Shown here piece by piece: positions 1 to 9,854 of a DNA stretch of 64,000 nt. Made by a program: the position numbers and the translations under genes. Source of the DNA: Yponomeuta sedellus. Taxonomy: Eukaryota; Arthropoda; Insecta; Lepidoptera; Yponomeutidae. The notes beneath the pieces are model-generated. The model was not told where the DNA came from, searched no databases, and saw nothing but the letters and a program-made list of their open reading frames with translations. The stretch covers positions 8,023,001 to 8,087,000 of the forward strand of contig OW203732.1 in NCBI GenBank assembly GCA_934045075.1. Direction: 5' to 3'. Every line of letters begins with the position of its first letter. Position 1 is the stretch's first letter.

Positions 1-2580
1 CAGATAAGTAAATCTAATAGCTAATGGAGGGAGTTTGCACTCCACCTGCATTACATTTATAGGAGTACTTTTAAATGCTCCTGTGATGAGTCTCAAGTTT
101 TTATTTTGAATTTTATCCAAGGCATTCACCAATCTACTGTCACCACCAAAACAAAGAAAACCATATTCAAAATGACTACGAACCAATGATTTGTACAGAA
201 GTAACAATATTTTCGGATCTGCTCCCCACGAAATCCTGCACAAAGATTTCAAAATATTATGGGCCTTATTGGCTCTTAAACTTAGCAATTCAACATATTT
301 TTTCCAAGACATATTGTGAGTAAAGATAATACCTAAAAACTTAGCCTCTTGAGAAACAGGAATGGGGACTTTGTTGTAGAATACAGAAGGAATATTATTA
401 CTAGCTTTACCAAATACAACCACTTTAGATTTTAATGCATTTATATCAAGATTCAGATAGGTGAAGTATGTAGACAACCCTTTTAAAGATTTGTTAAGAA
501 TTTCACTGATGTTTTTTAATTTTTTTCCAGATGCATAAACAACCAAGTCGTCAGCAAATTGAAGATTTTTGACTTCAGAACCCAAAATGAGATTTAAACG
601 GCGGATATATAAGAGGAAAATTAATGGAGAAAGTATTCCGCCTTGACAAACACCAACAGAAGCGAATCGTGGACCATAAAGATTACCATTATATTTTACA
701 TAGACTTCCCTCTCAGTAAGAAAATTATGAATCCAATTAACAATTTTATTTGGGATCCCGATGGAAAGTAACTCAACACAAAGAATGTCGACATTGACAC
801 TATTAAATGCTCCAGACACATCAAAAAACACCGACATCAAATAATATTTTTTATTTAAACTATTTTGTATGTCAAGCTGCAGCTGACAGATGCTTTCACG
901 AGCTGATGTTCCTCTTCGAAAGCCAAATTGATTAGAAGGTAAAATACCATTTTGTTCTACATAAAATTCCAACCTTTGTTTTATCAGTTGTTCAAAAACT
1001 TTGCCTATGCAAGATGTCAAAGCAATAGGACGGTAGGAATCTGGATTTGATCGAGGCTTATCTGGCTTTAATATGGGCACTAAACAATCGGACTTCCATG
1101 AGTGGGGAATCTCATTGCTCAACCATAGGTTATTTAATATTTCAAGCAAAATCTGTAAGCTATTTTTACTAAGCCTTTTTAACATTATATAAGGAATACC
1201 ATCCAGACCAAATGCGCCATCTTTTCTCGAGAGAATAGCTGATATTAATTCTTCAATTGAGAAAGATTTTATCATAAAATTATTTACAGGATTTGTTTCA
1301 CTGTCCGGGGAAAATTTTGGTTTATTATTTACATGGTCGGGTGTATACTTTTGCAAAAAATCTTGTATCCAACTATCATTGTCATTATTAAAAGAGTAAG
1401 TTTTGTTGAATTTACGCATACAATTCCAGATTATTGACAGAGGTGTACATCGATTGAAGGAGCTACACAGTTCAATCCAGCTATTAGATCTTTCCATTTT
1501 TAACAAAAGTTTTTTATGTGCTTGTAATTTTTTAAATTCAATGTAAGATTGATCTGAAGGATTATTTTTAAAGTTAATATAGGCAAGTTTGGAATTTTCT
1601 ACAGCTTCTGAACATTTTTTATTCCACCAAGGAAGAGAGAGCTTCTTGCGTATCAGTCTACGACGAGAGTTGATAGCACCAAAAGAAGAAGAAACAGAAT
1701 TACGATTTGTAAGAGAGTCATTAACTACATTATGCAATATGTTACAAAAACTGTTATATGCTGTCAACGGAGTGTAATTTTCAACCTGAAAATCAGACAG
1801 TTGTGTGTCTACATATTGTTCATATAATGTCCAATTGATCATTTTAAAGTTAGGATAGATGGGCAAAGGATTAGCACCATTGCTGTTTACAAGACCATCA
1901 TCATTAATACTATTATTTACAAAAACCTTAATAATTACAGGAAGATGGTAGCTGCCAAGAGGATCATTATGTACAGACCAATCGCAAGACAGAGCCAGTG
2001 ATGGGGAAGCCAGTGATAAATCCAAAGCATTGGGACGCCATGTCAAGGAGCCCACAGTAGTAACCTCGCCTGAATTCAAAACAACCAAATTTTTTTCATC
2101 AATAATTTCCAAAATATCTCTTCCTCTAGGATTAATAGAATGGTACCCCCACAAAGTATGGTGTGCATTAAAATCACCTGCAAATAACATGGGTTCGGGT
2201 ATTGACTCTATTATTGACTGAAGTTTAAGTTTATCAAAAGATGGGACACAGTTTGTAGGACAGTAAAAACTTACAATACTCATTTCTTTATTATTTACAG
2301 ATATTCTTACACAAATGTTTTGTAAGGAGTTGTCCGAATATGTATTAATTTTTTTATAATTTAAACTATTATGTATTAAAATTGCTACACCATTATGTTT
2401 ATTACCAATATCGTTTCTTTCTATTCGATATCCTTTTATGTTAAAATCTTTAATAGGAGTTAGCCAAGTCTCTGATATTATTGCTACATGTATATCGTTT
2501 TCATAAAGAAATTGTGTTAATAGAAATTTATTGCTAATAATACTCTGGGAGTTCCACTGCATAATATTAAGTTGATCCAT
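1..2580 (-). CDS. LINE ORF2: endonuclease/reverse transcriptase (3' end beyond window)
   Basis: This is the pol-type protein of a non-LTR retrotransposon: it nicks target DNA and copies the element RNA at the nick. Reading the minus strand from the ATG at 2580, the frame stays open for 860 codons to base 1, so its C-terminus lies outside the window. The N-terminal ~220 residues form an APE-type endonuclease: SETW (E37), GDFNAHH (D136, N138) and PNALDLS (D187). The usual SDH motif reads SYH here (H212), so one catalytic Asp is missing. The RT domain carries SYRPIALTS (Y516), FFDVSGAF (D587) and the FADD box (residues 675-678, bases 547-558). The start overlaps the end of ORF1 by 14 bases, which suggests reinitiation or coupled translation. 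The layout fits the Jockey/I group; a downstream RNase H cannot be judged. Confidence 0.9.
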   Translation of the reverse strand, partial: MDQLNIMQWNSQSIISNKFLLTQFLYENDIHVAIISETWLTPIKDFNIKGYRIERNDIGNKHNGVAILIHNSLNYKKINTYSDNSLQNICVRISVNNKEMSIVSFYCPTNCVPSFDKLKLQSIIESIPEPMLFAGDFNAHHTLWGYHSINPRGRDILEIIDEKNLVVLNSGEVTTVGSLTWRPNALDLSLASPSLALSCDWSVHNDPLGSYHLPVIIKVFVNNSINDDGLVNSNGANPLPIYPNFKMINWTLYEQYVDTQLSDFQVENYTPLTAYNSFCNILHNVVNDSLTNRNSVSSSFGAINSRRRLIRKKLSLPWWNKKCSEAVENSKLAYINFKNNPSDQSYIEFKKLQAHKKLLLKMERSNSWIELCSSFNRCTPLSIIWNCMRKFNKTYSFNNDNDSWIQDFLQKYTPDHVNNKPKFSPDSETNPVNNFMIKSFSIEELISAILSRKDGAFGLDGIPYIMLKRLSKNSLQILLEILNNLWLSNEIPHSWKSDCLVPILKPDKPRSNPDSYRPIALTSCIGKVFEQLIKQRLEFYVEQNGILPSNQFGFRRGTSARESICQLQLDIQNSLNKKYYLMSVFFDVSGAFNSVNVDILCVELLSIGIPNKIVNWIHNFLTEREVYVKYNGNLYGPRFASVGVCQGGILSPLIFLLYIRRLNLILGSEVKNLQFADDLVVYASGKKLKNISEILNKSLKGLSTYFTYLNLDINALKSKVVVFGKASNNIPSVFYNKVPIPVSQEAKFLGIIFTHNMSWKKYVELLSLRANKAHNILKSLCRISWGADPKILLLLYKSLVRSHFEYGFLCFGGDSRLVNALDKIQNKNLRLITGAFKSTPINVMQVECKLPPLAIRFTYL

Positions 2581-3661
2581 TGTTAGAAGAAGTGGTATTT
2601 CTTACAGTTTGTGCTAAGATTTCTTTTATTGATGTAGAGTTGATTGGGGTGTTTTTCTGATTTGTAACTATTTTTGTAATTGCTTGAATGAGTATGTTCA
2701 TGAAAAAATCTGATTTCGTTAAATTTTGAATTTGTGTTTCGATGTTCGATTTTGTTAATTGGGGGAAGGAGTTTTCACTGAATAAATCTGAGTATGTGAC
2801 GGCCCTTGACTTAATTTTGTTTTCCTCTATTTTCAATTTTTTTTGTGGACATGTGTTAGAGATAGCTATGTGATTGCCTCCGCAGTTGCAGCATTTCGCG
2901 TTTTTAGGATCCTCTTTACATGTTTTAAAATGGTGATTTTCTGTGCAGATCGAGCACACAACCGAATTTCGGCAGTATTTGGCAATGTGGCCAAACTTCA
3001 TGCACTGAAGACATTGCTTTACTGGTGGTATATAAGCGCTTACCTCGTGTCTCCAAGAATCGAGATAGACGTACTGAGGCAATTCAGTGGATGCAAAAGT
3101 TACCGCGACTGTCTGAGTGGGAAGATGTGACACGTCGCCGTCGTCACTCCGCACCCGACGCATGAAACGTCTCACTTGAATTACATTTCGAGAGCTGCCA
3201 ATCAACGAGAAGATTTGTTTGTTGGAAAGGTCAGTAGGGACTGAGGTAAGAACCCCAGTCGCTTCAGTGTCGCTAGCCGGTATAGTGGCCTTCAGGTCTA
3301 GTTCGTCGAGTAATTTTTTATTCTGCATAAACACATTTGCATTGTTTGACAAATCGAACGTAATGCCAATCTTGAATTTATTTACTGACTTCAGATGTAG
3401 AATGCCAGTGACGCAGAATTTGCGTATGGCATGGGAGAGAGCTAGCCTGTCTTTGTCGGAAAACGGTTTTTCATTTTCGTGGGACACGAACACTATGTAT
3501 TCCGATTTTTTACTGTTTTCAGGATACCTCCTAGAGTACCCTGGAACCTTAAAAACATTGTACTTCCTGGAGGAGTCATCATCCGAGTCCGAAGTGTCCA
3601 TAGCTGGTGATGATCGCTCGTCAGGGGGATCAGTTTTTTTCCGCTTCTTTCCCGCCCCCAT
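2567..3661 (-). CDS. LINE ORF1: gag-like nucleic-acid-binding protein
   Basis: A complete 364-residue ORF upstream of ORF2 in the same element. The N-terminus is Lys/Arg- and Ser/Asp-rich (residues 1-35). Three Cys/His zinc knuckles lie at about residues 217-271: CLQCMKFGHIAKYC, then CSIC with HH and a final C, then CCNCGGNH with a final C. Such knuckles bind retroelement RNA and typify ORF1 of Jockey/I-type LINEs. The stop codon (2567-2569) lies 14 bases inside ORF2. No frameshift or stop is visible, so with the open ORF2 this copy looks young. The plus-strand ORFs over the same interval are shadows. Confidence 0.88.
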   Translation of the reverse strand: MGAGKKRKKTDPPDERSSPAMDTSDSDDDSSRKYNVFKVPGYSRRYPENSKKSEYIVFVSHENEKPFSDKDRLALSHAIRKFCVTGILHLKSVNKFKIGITFDLSNNANVFMQNKKLLDELDLKATIPASDTEATGVLTSVPTDLSNKQIFSLIGSSRNVIQVRRFMRRVRSDDGDVSHLPTQTVAVTFASTELPQYVYLDSWRHEVSAYIPPVKQCLQCMKFGHIAKYCRNSVVCSICTENHHFKTCKEDPKNAKCCNCGGNHIAISNTCPQKKLKIEENKIKSRAVTYSDLFSENSFPQLTKSNIETQIQNLTKSDFFMNILIQAITKIVTNQKNTPINSTSIKEILAQTVRNTTSSNNGST

Positions 3662-3780
3662 CTTCTAATTACAATATGTACAAACTTGTCCACCAACTAT
3701 ATGTACAATTCACTTTGTATTTACAGAGAAATATAAAAGTTATCAATTTATTGAAAATTGTTCAAATTTCGCCGCCTTTA

Positions 3781-3788
3781 CTCATCCA
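3781..3788. repeat. 8-bp target-site duplication, left copy
   Basis: CTCATCCA directly precedes the CAGTG terminus of the hAT-type element and is repeated exactly at 4539-4546. Confidence 0.85.
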
Positions 3789-4538
3789 CAGTGTTGCCGC
3801 AACCGAAAATGTATTTCGGACGTTACCCAATCTGAAAAAGGACCGTTTTCAAGATTAAGGTACGGTTTTCAATGTACTGTATGTATAGTAAAGAAATAAA
3901 GTAAAAAAACAAGATACTAGGCAGGTATTTATAGTTATTATACCTTATTGCTCAAGTTGTTAGTAATAAGTTCATGACGCTCAACCGCCAACCACCAAAC
4001 ACAATAATAATTAGTCAATTTATTTTATCATGCATTATCTTTATATTATGTTATAGTTTATTACATAAAATTAGTATATTCAAATCGTAAAATCACGGCA
4101 AAATGTTTGTTTTCTTTTCATTGATCATGTTCCGCTCTACGCAAATTATTTAGGTTGCAGTCAGTTCATTCAATTATTAATTCATGTTATCCATCTCATC
4201 CACTCTACTGCACTGAGTGTTATGCGAGCTAAAGCTAGTTTTTTCCTAATTCGGAACGGACCATGCCATGAGTTCGTAAGCGGCATGTCAAAAATATTGC
4301 TATTTTGTTCCCCATAACAAATGTTATCTCAGTTTTTGCTTAGCGCTGTCGTAAGGATGCGTTCAAAGAAAACATAATCACTTAGTTGGATGTGTTCACT
4401 AATAAAATGTTGATTGGGATGCGTAGACGGAGTGACGGCTTAGAAAAAGGGACGGTGGTAGCAATGGGACGGTGAAGGGACGGTCGTAAAATAAAAAGGA
4501 CGGAAAACCGTCCCTTTTAGGACGGTGTGGCAACGCTG
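3789..4538. mobile_element. Non-autonomous hAT-type element, 750 bp
   Basis: The left end starts CAGTGTTGCC and the right end finishes GGCAACGCTG, an imperfect terminal inverted repeat in the CAGNG form typical of hAT elements. Both ends are flanked by the identical 8-mer CTCATCCA, the hAT duplication length. No transposase-like ORF is present. Several GGACGGT motifs cluster in the right subterminal region (about 4440-4530), with related AGGACCGT/TACGGTTT motifs near the left end, which would suit transposase binding. It sits upstream of the LINE ORFs, probably inside that LINE's 5' region. Confidence 0.85.
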
Positions 4539-4546
4539 CTCATCCA
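4539..4546. repeat. 8-bp target-site duplication, right copy
   Basis: CTCATCCA follows the GGCAACGCTG terminus and matches 3781-3788 exactly. Confidence 0.85.
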
Positions 4547-4718
4547 AGGTTCCCGCGCTTTTTCCATAACGATTTGAATCGAACCTGAAAACAAAACGTC
4601 AATGAATGACGCCACAATGACGCACAGACTAGACTACAAAGAGTATAAACACTATACATACAGTGCGTTCACATTAACTTGACGCGTGAGAGAATTGGTA
4701 ACAAGGACATAACATGTG

Positions 4719-4894
4719 AATTAAACCACTTGACCGTTATTCGAAGCATAAACAATTGAGATAGGCATATCTCCTTTCCTTTACCTTTTTCCCTACTTTT
4801 CTAGTGATATAGCTCTGTCTCGCTCGCACATGGCATCACCGGGCAGGAGGGGAGGCGCACCTTTGTGGTCGCGCGACCCGATCTTGCTCATTGG
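4719..4894 (+). repeat. DIRS left inverted terminal repeat
   Basis: Bases 4742-4894 are nearly identical to the reverse complement of 9650-9802. The outer 22 bases (4719-4740) are unique to this end and reappear, inverted, only in the internal complementary region. Tail-to-body inversions of this kind are diagnostic of DIRS elements. Confidence 0.88.
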
Positions 4895-5158
4895 CGTTCT
4901 TTTCCTTGCTGGTGACGGTCGTTGATAAAAATCAGGTGAGTACCTTTTGAATTTTCCATTCGACCGTTACATATTTAATTTTTTTTCCCATTCTGGAATT
5001 TGTCGAACAATTTCCTCGAATCAGTTATTCATTTCTCTAGTGTACTCTTAAATATGAAATAGATCAGTGATAGAAGTTATATCTAAATTTTTTAACGGTT
5101 TTTCCGTTCGAGTTATAATTTTTTCTTTAAGTGACCTAGGTTACCTCTTTTATAGAAC

Positions 5159-6544
5159 ATGGAAAACGAAATTTCGAATGTCTCGCTAGAGGAGCCGGTG
5201 GCGGGTTCCTCCAAAGCTGCTAGCAATAAAAGAAGTAGAAAGCGGAAGCGCTCACCTAGCAGCAGCAGCAGTAGCTCCGACAGTTCCTCAAGTAGCTCAT
5301 CGTCTAGTTACTCTAACCAATCAAAAAAACTAAGGCGCACGCGTCGCCGCCGTAATAAGAAAAGGGGGGGCAAACGCAAACAAGCCGCCGATCAAAAGAT
5401 AGAAAAACTTTCTAGTGAGCTTAGCGAATTACGCAATCAATTATGTGCCGATAATAATATTGATGCAGATGCTATTTCACTCCATACCGTGGATGATTTT
5501 CAACACGAGACCCCAGCTGAGGGTAGTAATTTTTCATATTATGATTTAGATGTTGAAATAAAACTCAAGGAACCAGCGGTTCCCAAAACGGACGAGCGGT
5601 TCCTCGAGATTTTAAAAGACATTCAGTTTTTTAACAAAGCGGATTGGAATGAAGTACGCTATGCCGAAACACAAAAACTGTATAACCATAAAAACGGGGT
5701 TTATCGAGCTCGAGGCGAACGAGGAGGTCAAACAATATGACACGTTAAAAAATCTAGCTTACACGGAGAGGGCCTATGCTTCATTAACGTTCAGTATACT
5801 AAAGCAGAAAGAGGCTTTAAAAAAAAGAGCTCTGCTCTTTTATGGCATGGGTCAATGTTCAGCAGGGCTTAGATGTCGAGGCTATTAACAGAAAGGTTAA
5901 TGATATTTACATGTCCGGTGAATTTAGTAAGGTCTCCGCAGACCTATTGCAAATGGTTTGCGGTCACAGAGCCGAAACTATTCAGATGCGCAGAGATGGC
6001 ATTATAAATGCGGTTCGCGACCCATTGGTCAAGGCGTCGTTACGCAAAGTACCCCCATCGGAGGCAAGCCTGTTTAACTCTGAACAGTTTGTTACTGCTC
6101 TAGAAAAAGCTGGTGGCGTTAAAAAAGCATTCTGGCCTGTACCTAAAACGACTGGTAATGGTTCAACTTCGCAAGTTGGAAAATGGCCCATACGCCCCTC
6201 GCAGGGACAATGTTCAACTATCCAAGTACCCTCGCAGGGTCAATTTTCCGGTAATTTTCAAAGGTAGATACTATGGCAGGAGCATGCCTACGCAAGGCTG
6301 TGGATGCCAAGCCTGGATTCCACCCTCGCAGGGTGGCAACATGCATAATTTACATTGCCCTTCGCAAGGGCCGGTCCACACGTACAACCGCGCTCAACGT
6401 GGTAGCTTAGCGTACAGAGGACTTTCCTTTCGCTCTCGCGGAGCGAAGCAAAACCAGCGATACCAGGACTCCCGACGTGGAGGATACAAGCGAGGGTCGT
6501 CACCCTCGGGTTACAATGGCTCAGCCAAGAGACGTAAGTATTGA
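5159..6544 (+). pseudogene. DIRS gag-like ORF1, frameshifted
   Basis: This is the first gene of the DIRS element, probably its nucleocapsid-like protein. It starts with an ATG at 5159. The N-terminus has a serine run (about residues 36-50) followed by a Lys/Arg-rich tract, then a short heptad-like stretch (EKLSSELSELRNQL). The reading frame must change about three times to follow the protein: frame 2 up to about 5700, frame 3 to about 5850, frame 1 to about 6265, then frame 2 to the stop at 6544. The middle part (RKVNDIYMSGEFSK, VRDPLVKASLRKVP) resembles the helical gag region of DIRS-like elements. The C-terminus holds repeated PSQG motifs and is Arg/Gly-rich. The shifts return to the original frame, so they may be old mutations or assembly indels. 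Confidence 0.75.
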
Positions 6545-8323
6545 CATGGGGACGTTCAAAGCCGGTCAGCTGTCGATATTTGTCGACCGATGGCTGGAAA
6601 TGCAAGCACCGGAATTTCTCATTCAGATAATTCAAGGGTACCGCATACCTTTTCAACACAAGCCCCCTTTGATTATGCCCAGGCTGGACAACATGGCCTT
6701 TCAAACACACGAATCACCAGAAATGTCGGCAATTGTCAGAAAAATGTTAAAGCAGGGTATTTTAGAAAAAGCGAACCAAACTCCAAGTTTTCTATCTACC
6801 CTCTTTCTTGTAGCAAAAAGCGATGGTTCAGCTCGCCCTATTTTCAATCTAAAGGCTTTGAACGAATTTGTACTTATCGACCCATTCAGACTGATAAATG
6901 TATTCAAAATCCCAGATTTCATACAGTCCCAAGATTGGATGTGCAAGCTAGACCTCTCACAGGCGTATTTTCATTTGAAAATAGCAATGTCTCACAGACG
7001 TTTTTTAAGGCTAATTTACAAGAAACAGCTTTTCCAAATGACCTGCCTACCCTTTGGGCTCAGCACGGCTCCGAAAACGTTTGCCTCTTTGACAAATTGG
7101 ATTGCACAAATAATGAGAAGCAAGGGTGTAAGGATTTTAGTCTTTCTAGACGATTTTCTTGTGGTTCACCAGGACCCAGAGGTACTCTTGGGCCATGTAA
7201 GATTACTCGTGGAGACCCTGAAATATCTAGGTTGGCATATAAACTTCGAAAAGTCGACTCTAGTTCCCCAGAAATCACTTGCCTACCTAGGAGTTTTGTG
7301 GGACCCGTGGTTAAACATAAAGTCCTTGCCAATGGCAAAGATACCTCCAATGTTAACCAAGATTCACGAAATCGTGGACTCGAGAAAGGCAAACTTGAAG
7401 CAGCTACAAAGCGTAATAGGGATGCTAAACTTTGCCAGCTTCGTAGTTCAAAGAGGAAGATTGCATTATCGATCTCTACTAGCGTTCCTAAATACGTTAG
7501 ATCTGGACAACATGATCAGCGTATATACCTTGCCAATAGACGCCTTGAACGAACTAAGGTGGTGGATTCGGAATTTACATCGTCCATCGATACTACACCA
7601 TCCACCAGCCAAACACTTCATAACCACGGACGCTTCGGACCAGGGTTGGGGAGCCCAGTTAGACAGTCAGTCTCTGTGGGGAACTTGGTCCACGGAAGAG
7701 CAGATTTACCACTGCAACATCAAAGAGATACTAGCGAAGGCGGAACCAAATCATCTCGATTGATGGATATAACTCACAAAATTTTCAGTCTCGTAGATCA
7801 ATATCAAATACATCTAAATGTGTATCATATACCGGGGAGGTACAACAACCACGCGGACCACTTGTCTCGTTTTTGCCAGCCTCCCGAGTGGCATCTGTTG
7901 TCCGAGTTCACCAAGACCATATTCACAAAATGGGGAACCCCATCAGTAGACCTATTTGCCTCCAGCAGGACGCACGTAGTCCCCCATTATGTGTCGAAAG
8001 ATCAGGACGACTATCAAGCTGTAGCCCACGACGCTTTCGCGATTCCTTGGAAATACAACCTGGCATAGGTGTTTCCGCCCCCATTCTTGATACCCAAGGT
8101 TCTAAGTTACCTCAATCAAGCTACGGGAGTCTACCTGATAGTGGCACCACGCTGGGAGAAGGTATTTTGGCGCGGGGATCTCAAATCCCGAGCTCTAGCA
8201 CCACCATTCACGATACAGAACCTGAGCCGAATATTAGTCGATGTAACGACGGGACTGCCTCCCCCTCGAGTCCAAGATCTCACCTTGGAAGTATGGAAAT
8301 GTGGGGGTGGTCGAAGAATTTAG
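6516..8323 (+). pseudogene. DIRS RT / RNase H / methyltransferase-like polyprotein, broken
   Basis: The frame opens at 6477, but the likely start is the ATG at 6516, overlapping the gag end. RT motifs are intact (numbered from 6477): KLDLSQAYFHL (D159), LPFGLSTAPKTF and VFLDDFLVV (D225, D226). RNase H follows with TTDASDQGWGAQL (D385) and NIKEILA (E417). There the frame breaks at about 7740 and roughly 30 residues, including the usual third RNase H Asp, are missing. Sequence resumes in frame 2 with HIPGRYNNHADHLSR and SVDLFASS. A TAG at 8066-8068 interrupts a methyltransferase-like tail ([21 protein letters not shown]) that ends at 8323. Such tails follow RNase H in DIRS elements. The damage should abolish RNase H. 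Confidence 0.85.
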
Positions 8324-9285
8324 ATAATTGGGGTAATGCTCAATTAGAACTCCTAAAAAGCTCTTGGCGAGCATCCACTCTCAGGACTTACAAACCTGCT
8401 TGGAATCGTTGGGTGTCATGGTGTAAGACTTATAAAATTGACCCTAATTGCCCTTCTGGCTCAGATTTAGCCCGTTTTCTGGCAGACTCACACCTGAAAT
8501 TTAAACTTTCATATAATACGATAATGGTGCACAAATCTGTAGTGTCCACGCTTTGTAATGTCAATAATTCAGGCGCTTTAAGTAGTCATGTCCTAGTAAA
8601 GCATGTGTTAAAAGCAATATCGATCAAAAAACCTACTCCATGTAAATTGCCAGTGTGGAATATTGATGATTTTGCTTCATTTCTTGGCCAGAGATCAATA
8701 AATCATGACAACAGTTTTGATGTATTGAGTCAAACAGCGGCTCTTTTAGTACTTTGTTCGGGTAGACGTATTCATGATTTAACTTTACTGAATATTGATA
8801 AGGATAACTATGTTAAGAAAGATGATTCAATAATTATGTGGCCATCTTTTGGGTCAAAGACAGATTCTTATGATCACAGGCAATCAGGTTGGCAGTTATA
8901 TAAAAATAATAATAATAATAAAAATTTAGATCCCGTGTACTGGATTGAACAGACAGTGTCAATGCTCTCTGTCAGACGCCAGGAAGCTAATTGTAATAAT
9001 TTATTTGTTACAACAAGAGGTGCACCGCGTGCGGCCTCTAGGACAGTAATTGCAGGGTGGATCAAGACTTTAGTGCGTAATGCGGGTATTGTTGCTACTC
9101 CGGGAAGTGTCCGTTCTGCCGTCGCTTCCAAACATTGGTTGGACAATTTTCCAATGGAAGATATTATGTCCCGGGGAAATTGGAGATCTTCAAACACTTT
9201 TCTTAGGTTTTATAAGCGGCAAGTGCGAGTATCAGACCCATCCAGGAGTAACAGCATTACTTCTCTCTTCAATCCAGTAACATAG
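8293..9285 (+). CDS. DIRS tyrosine recombinase (integrase)
   Basis: A tyrosine recombinase that would integrate the DIRS circle by strand exchange. From the ATG at 8293 the product is 330 residues. The frame is open further upstream to 7873, but that part overlaps the methyltransferase-like tail in another frame and is not recombinase-like. An N-terminal SAM-like core-binding part (about 15-110, [18 protein letters not shown]) precedes the catalytic domain: CSGRRIHDL (Arg158/159), GSVRSA (R274, where other recombinases have HxxR), RGNWRS (W297) and FLRFYKR (nucleophile Y307). No stop or frameshift is visible, in contrast to the other two genes. It overlaps the preceding ORF by 31 bases. Confidence 0.88.
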   Translation: MEMWGWSKNLDNWGNAQLELLKSSWRASTLRTYKPAWNRWVSWCKTYKIDPNCPSGSDLARFLADSHLKFKLSYNTIMVHKSVVSTLCNVNNSGALSSHVLVKHVLKAISIKKPTPCKLPVWNIDDFASFLGQRSINHDNSFDVLSQTAALLVLCSGRRIHDLTLLNIDKDNYVKKDDSIIMWPSFGSKTDSYDHRQSGWQLYKNNNNNKNLDPVYWIEQTVSMLSVRRQEANCNNLFVTTRGAPRAASRTVIAGWIKTLVRNAGIVATPGSVRSAVASKHWLDNFPMEDIMSRGNWRSSNTFLRFYKRQVRVSDPSRSNSITSLFNPVT

Positions 9286-9517
9286 ATGGTGTATGCAAGA
9301 AGTACCTATTGTTTAAAACTTTCGATTCTTACCTACTTCAGTGTGTAGAATAATGATAAATAGATCATTGAAGAAAATTATACATATATTTTGTTTCAAA
9401 TAATTAAACAATAATATGATTCAAAACCTGTATCATATTTGATTTACCTAAAACTTGTTAATACCCAACATCACATTGGCGTTCACCATTTGCATCACCA
9501 GGCGATAACAGACACTT

Positions 9518-9616
9518 CTCAATTGTTTATGCTTCGAATAACGGTCAAGTGGTTTAATTCGGGCGTTTTACCTTAAATAAAACGCTTATTAAACTACTTA
9601 CCTTATTCGAAGCATA
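9518..9616 (+). repeat. DIRS internal complementary region (ICR)
   Basis: Bases 9518-9559 are the reverse complement of the left terminus (4719-4760), and 9556-9616 of the right terminus (9794-9854). The two parts share AATT. An ICR lets the two ends be templated and joined into a circle during DIRS replication; here it spells out the expected circle junction. Confidence 0.88.
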
Positions 9617-9649
9617 CTTTAATTTCTGCCTGGTGACAGAGTTCATCAT

Positions 9650-9854
9650 CCAATGAGCAAGATCGGGTCGCGCGACCACAAAGGTGCGCCTCCCCTCCTG
9701 CCCGGTGATGCCATGTGCGAGCGAGACAGAGCTATATCACTAGAAAAGTAGGGAAAAAGGTAAAGGAAAGGAGATATGCCTATCTCAATTGTTTATGCTT
9801 CGAATAAGGTAAGTAGTTTAATAAGCGTTTTATTTAAGGTAAAACGCCCGAATT
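9650..9854 (+). repeat. DIRS right inverted terminal repeat
   Basis: This is the reverse complement of the left repeat over 9650-9802. The outer part (9803-9854) differs from the left end and is matched only in the ICR. Confidence 0.88.

Larger units (their letters stand above)
1..3780 (-). mobile_element. Non-LTR retrotransposon (Jockey/I-like LINE), 5' part
   Basis: ORF1 and ORF2 together define one minus-strand LINE. The 3' end is outside the window and the exact 5' end was not located. Bases 3662-3780, and possibly 4547 to about 4600 beyond the hAT insertion, may be its 5' UTR; removing the hAT element joins these pieces cleanly. Confidence 0.75.
4719..9854 (+). mobile_element. DIRS-type tyrosine-recombinase retrotransposon, ~5.14 kb
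   Basis: DIRS elements copy through RNA into a circle that a tyrosine recombinase integrates, without target duplication. The hallmarks are all visible: inverted terminal repeats (core 4742-4894 against 9650-9802), an internal complementary region (9518-9616) complementary to both termini fused at AATT, and the gene order gag, RT/RNase H/MT-like, tyrosine recombinase. Both ends share AATT with the flank (4719-4722, 9851-9854), consistent with the absence of a target duplication. Gag and RT/RH/MT are broken, so this copy is probably not autonomous. Confidence 0.9.

Noticed and set aside
2843..3668. Plus-strand ORFs opposite LINE ORF1
   Set aside because: They are shadows of the zinc-knuckle ORF on the minus strand.
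7060..7392. Minus-strand ORF of 110 codons within the DIRS RT
   Set aside because: It is a shadow of the RT frame and has no motif.
7873..8292. Upstream extension of the recombinase ORF
   Set aside because: It overlaps the RNase H/methyltransferase-like tail, which carries recognisable motifs in another frame; the recombinase begins after 8293.
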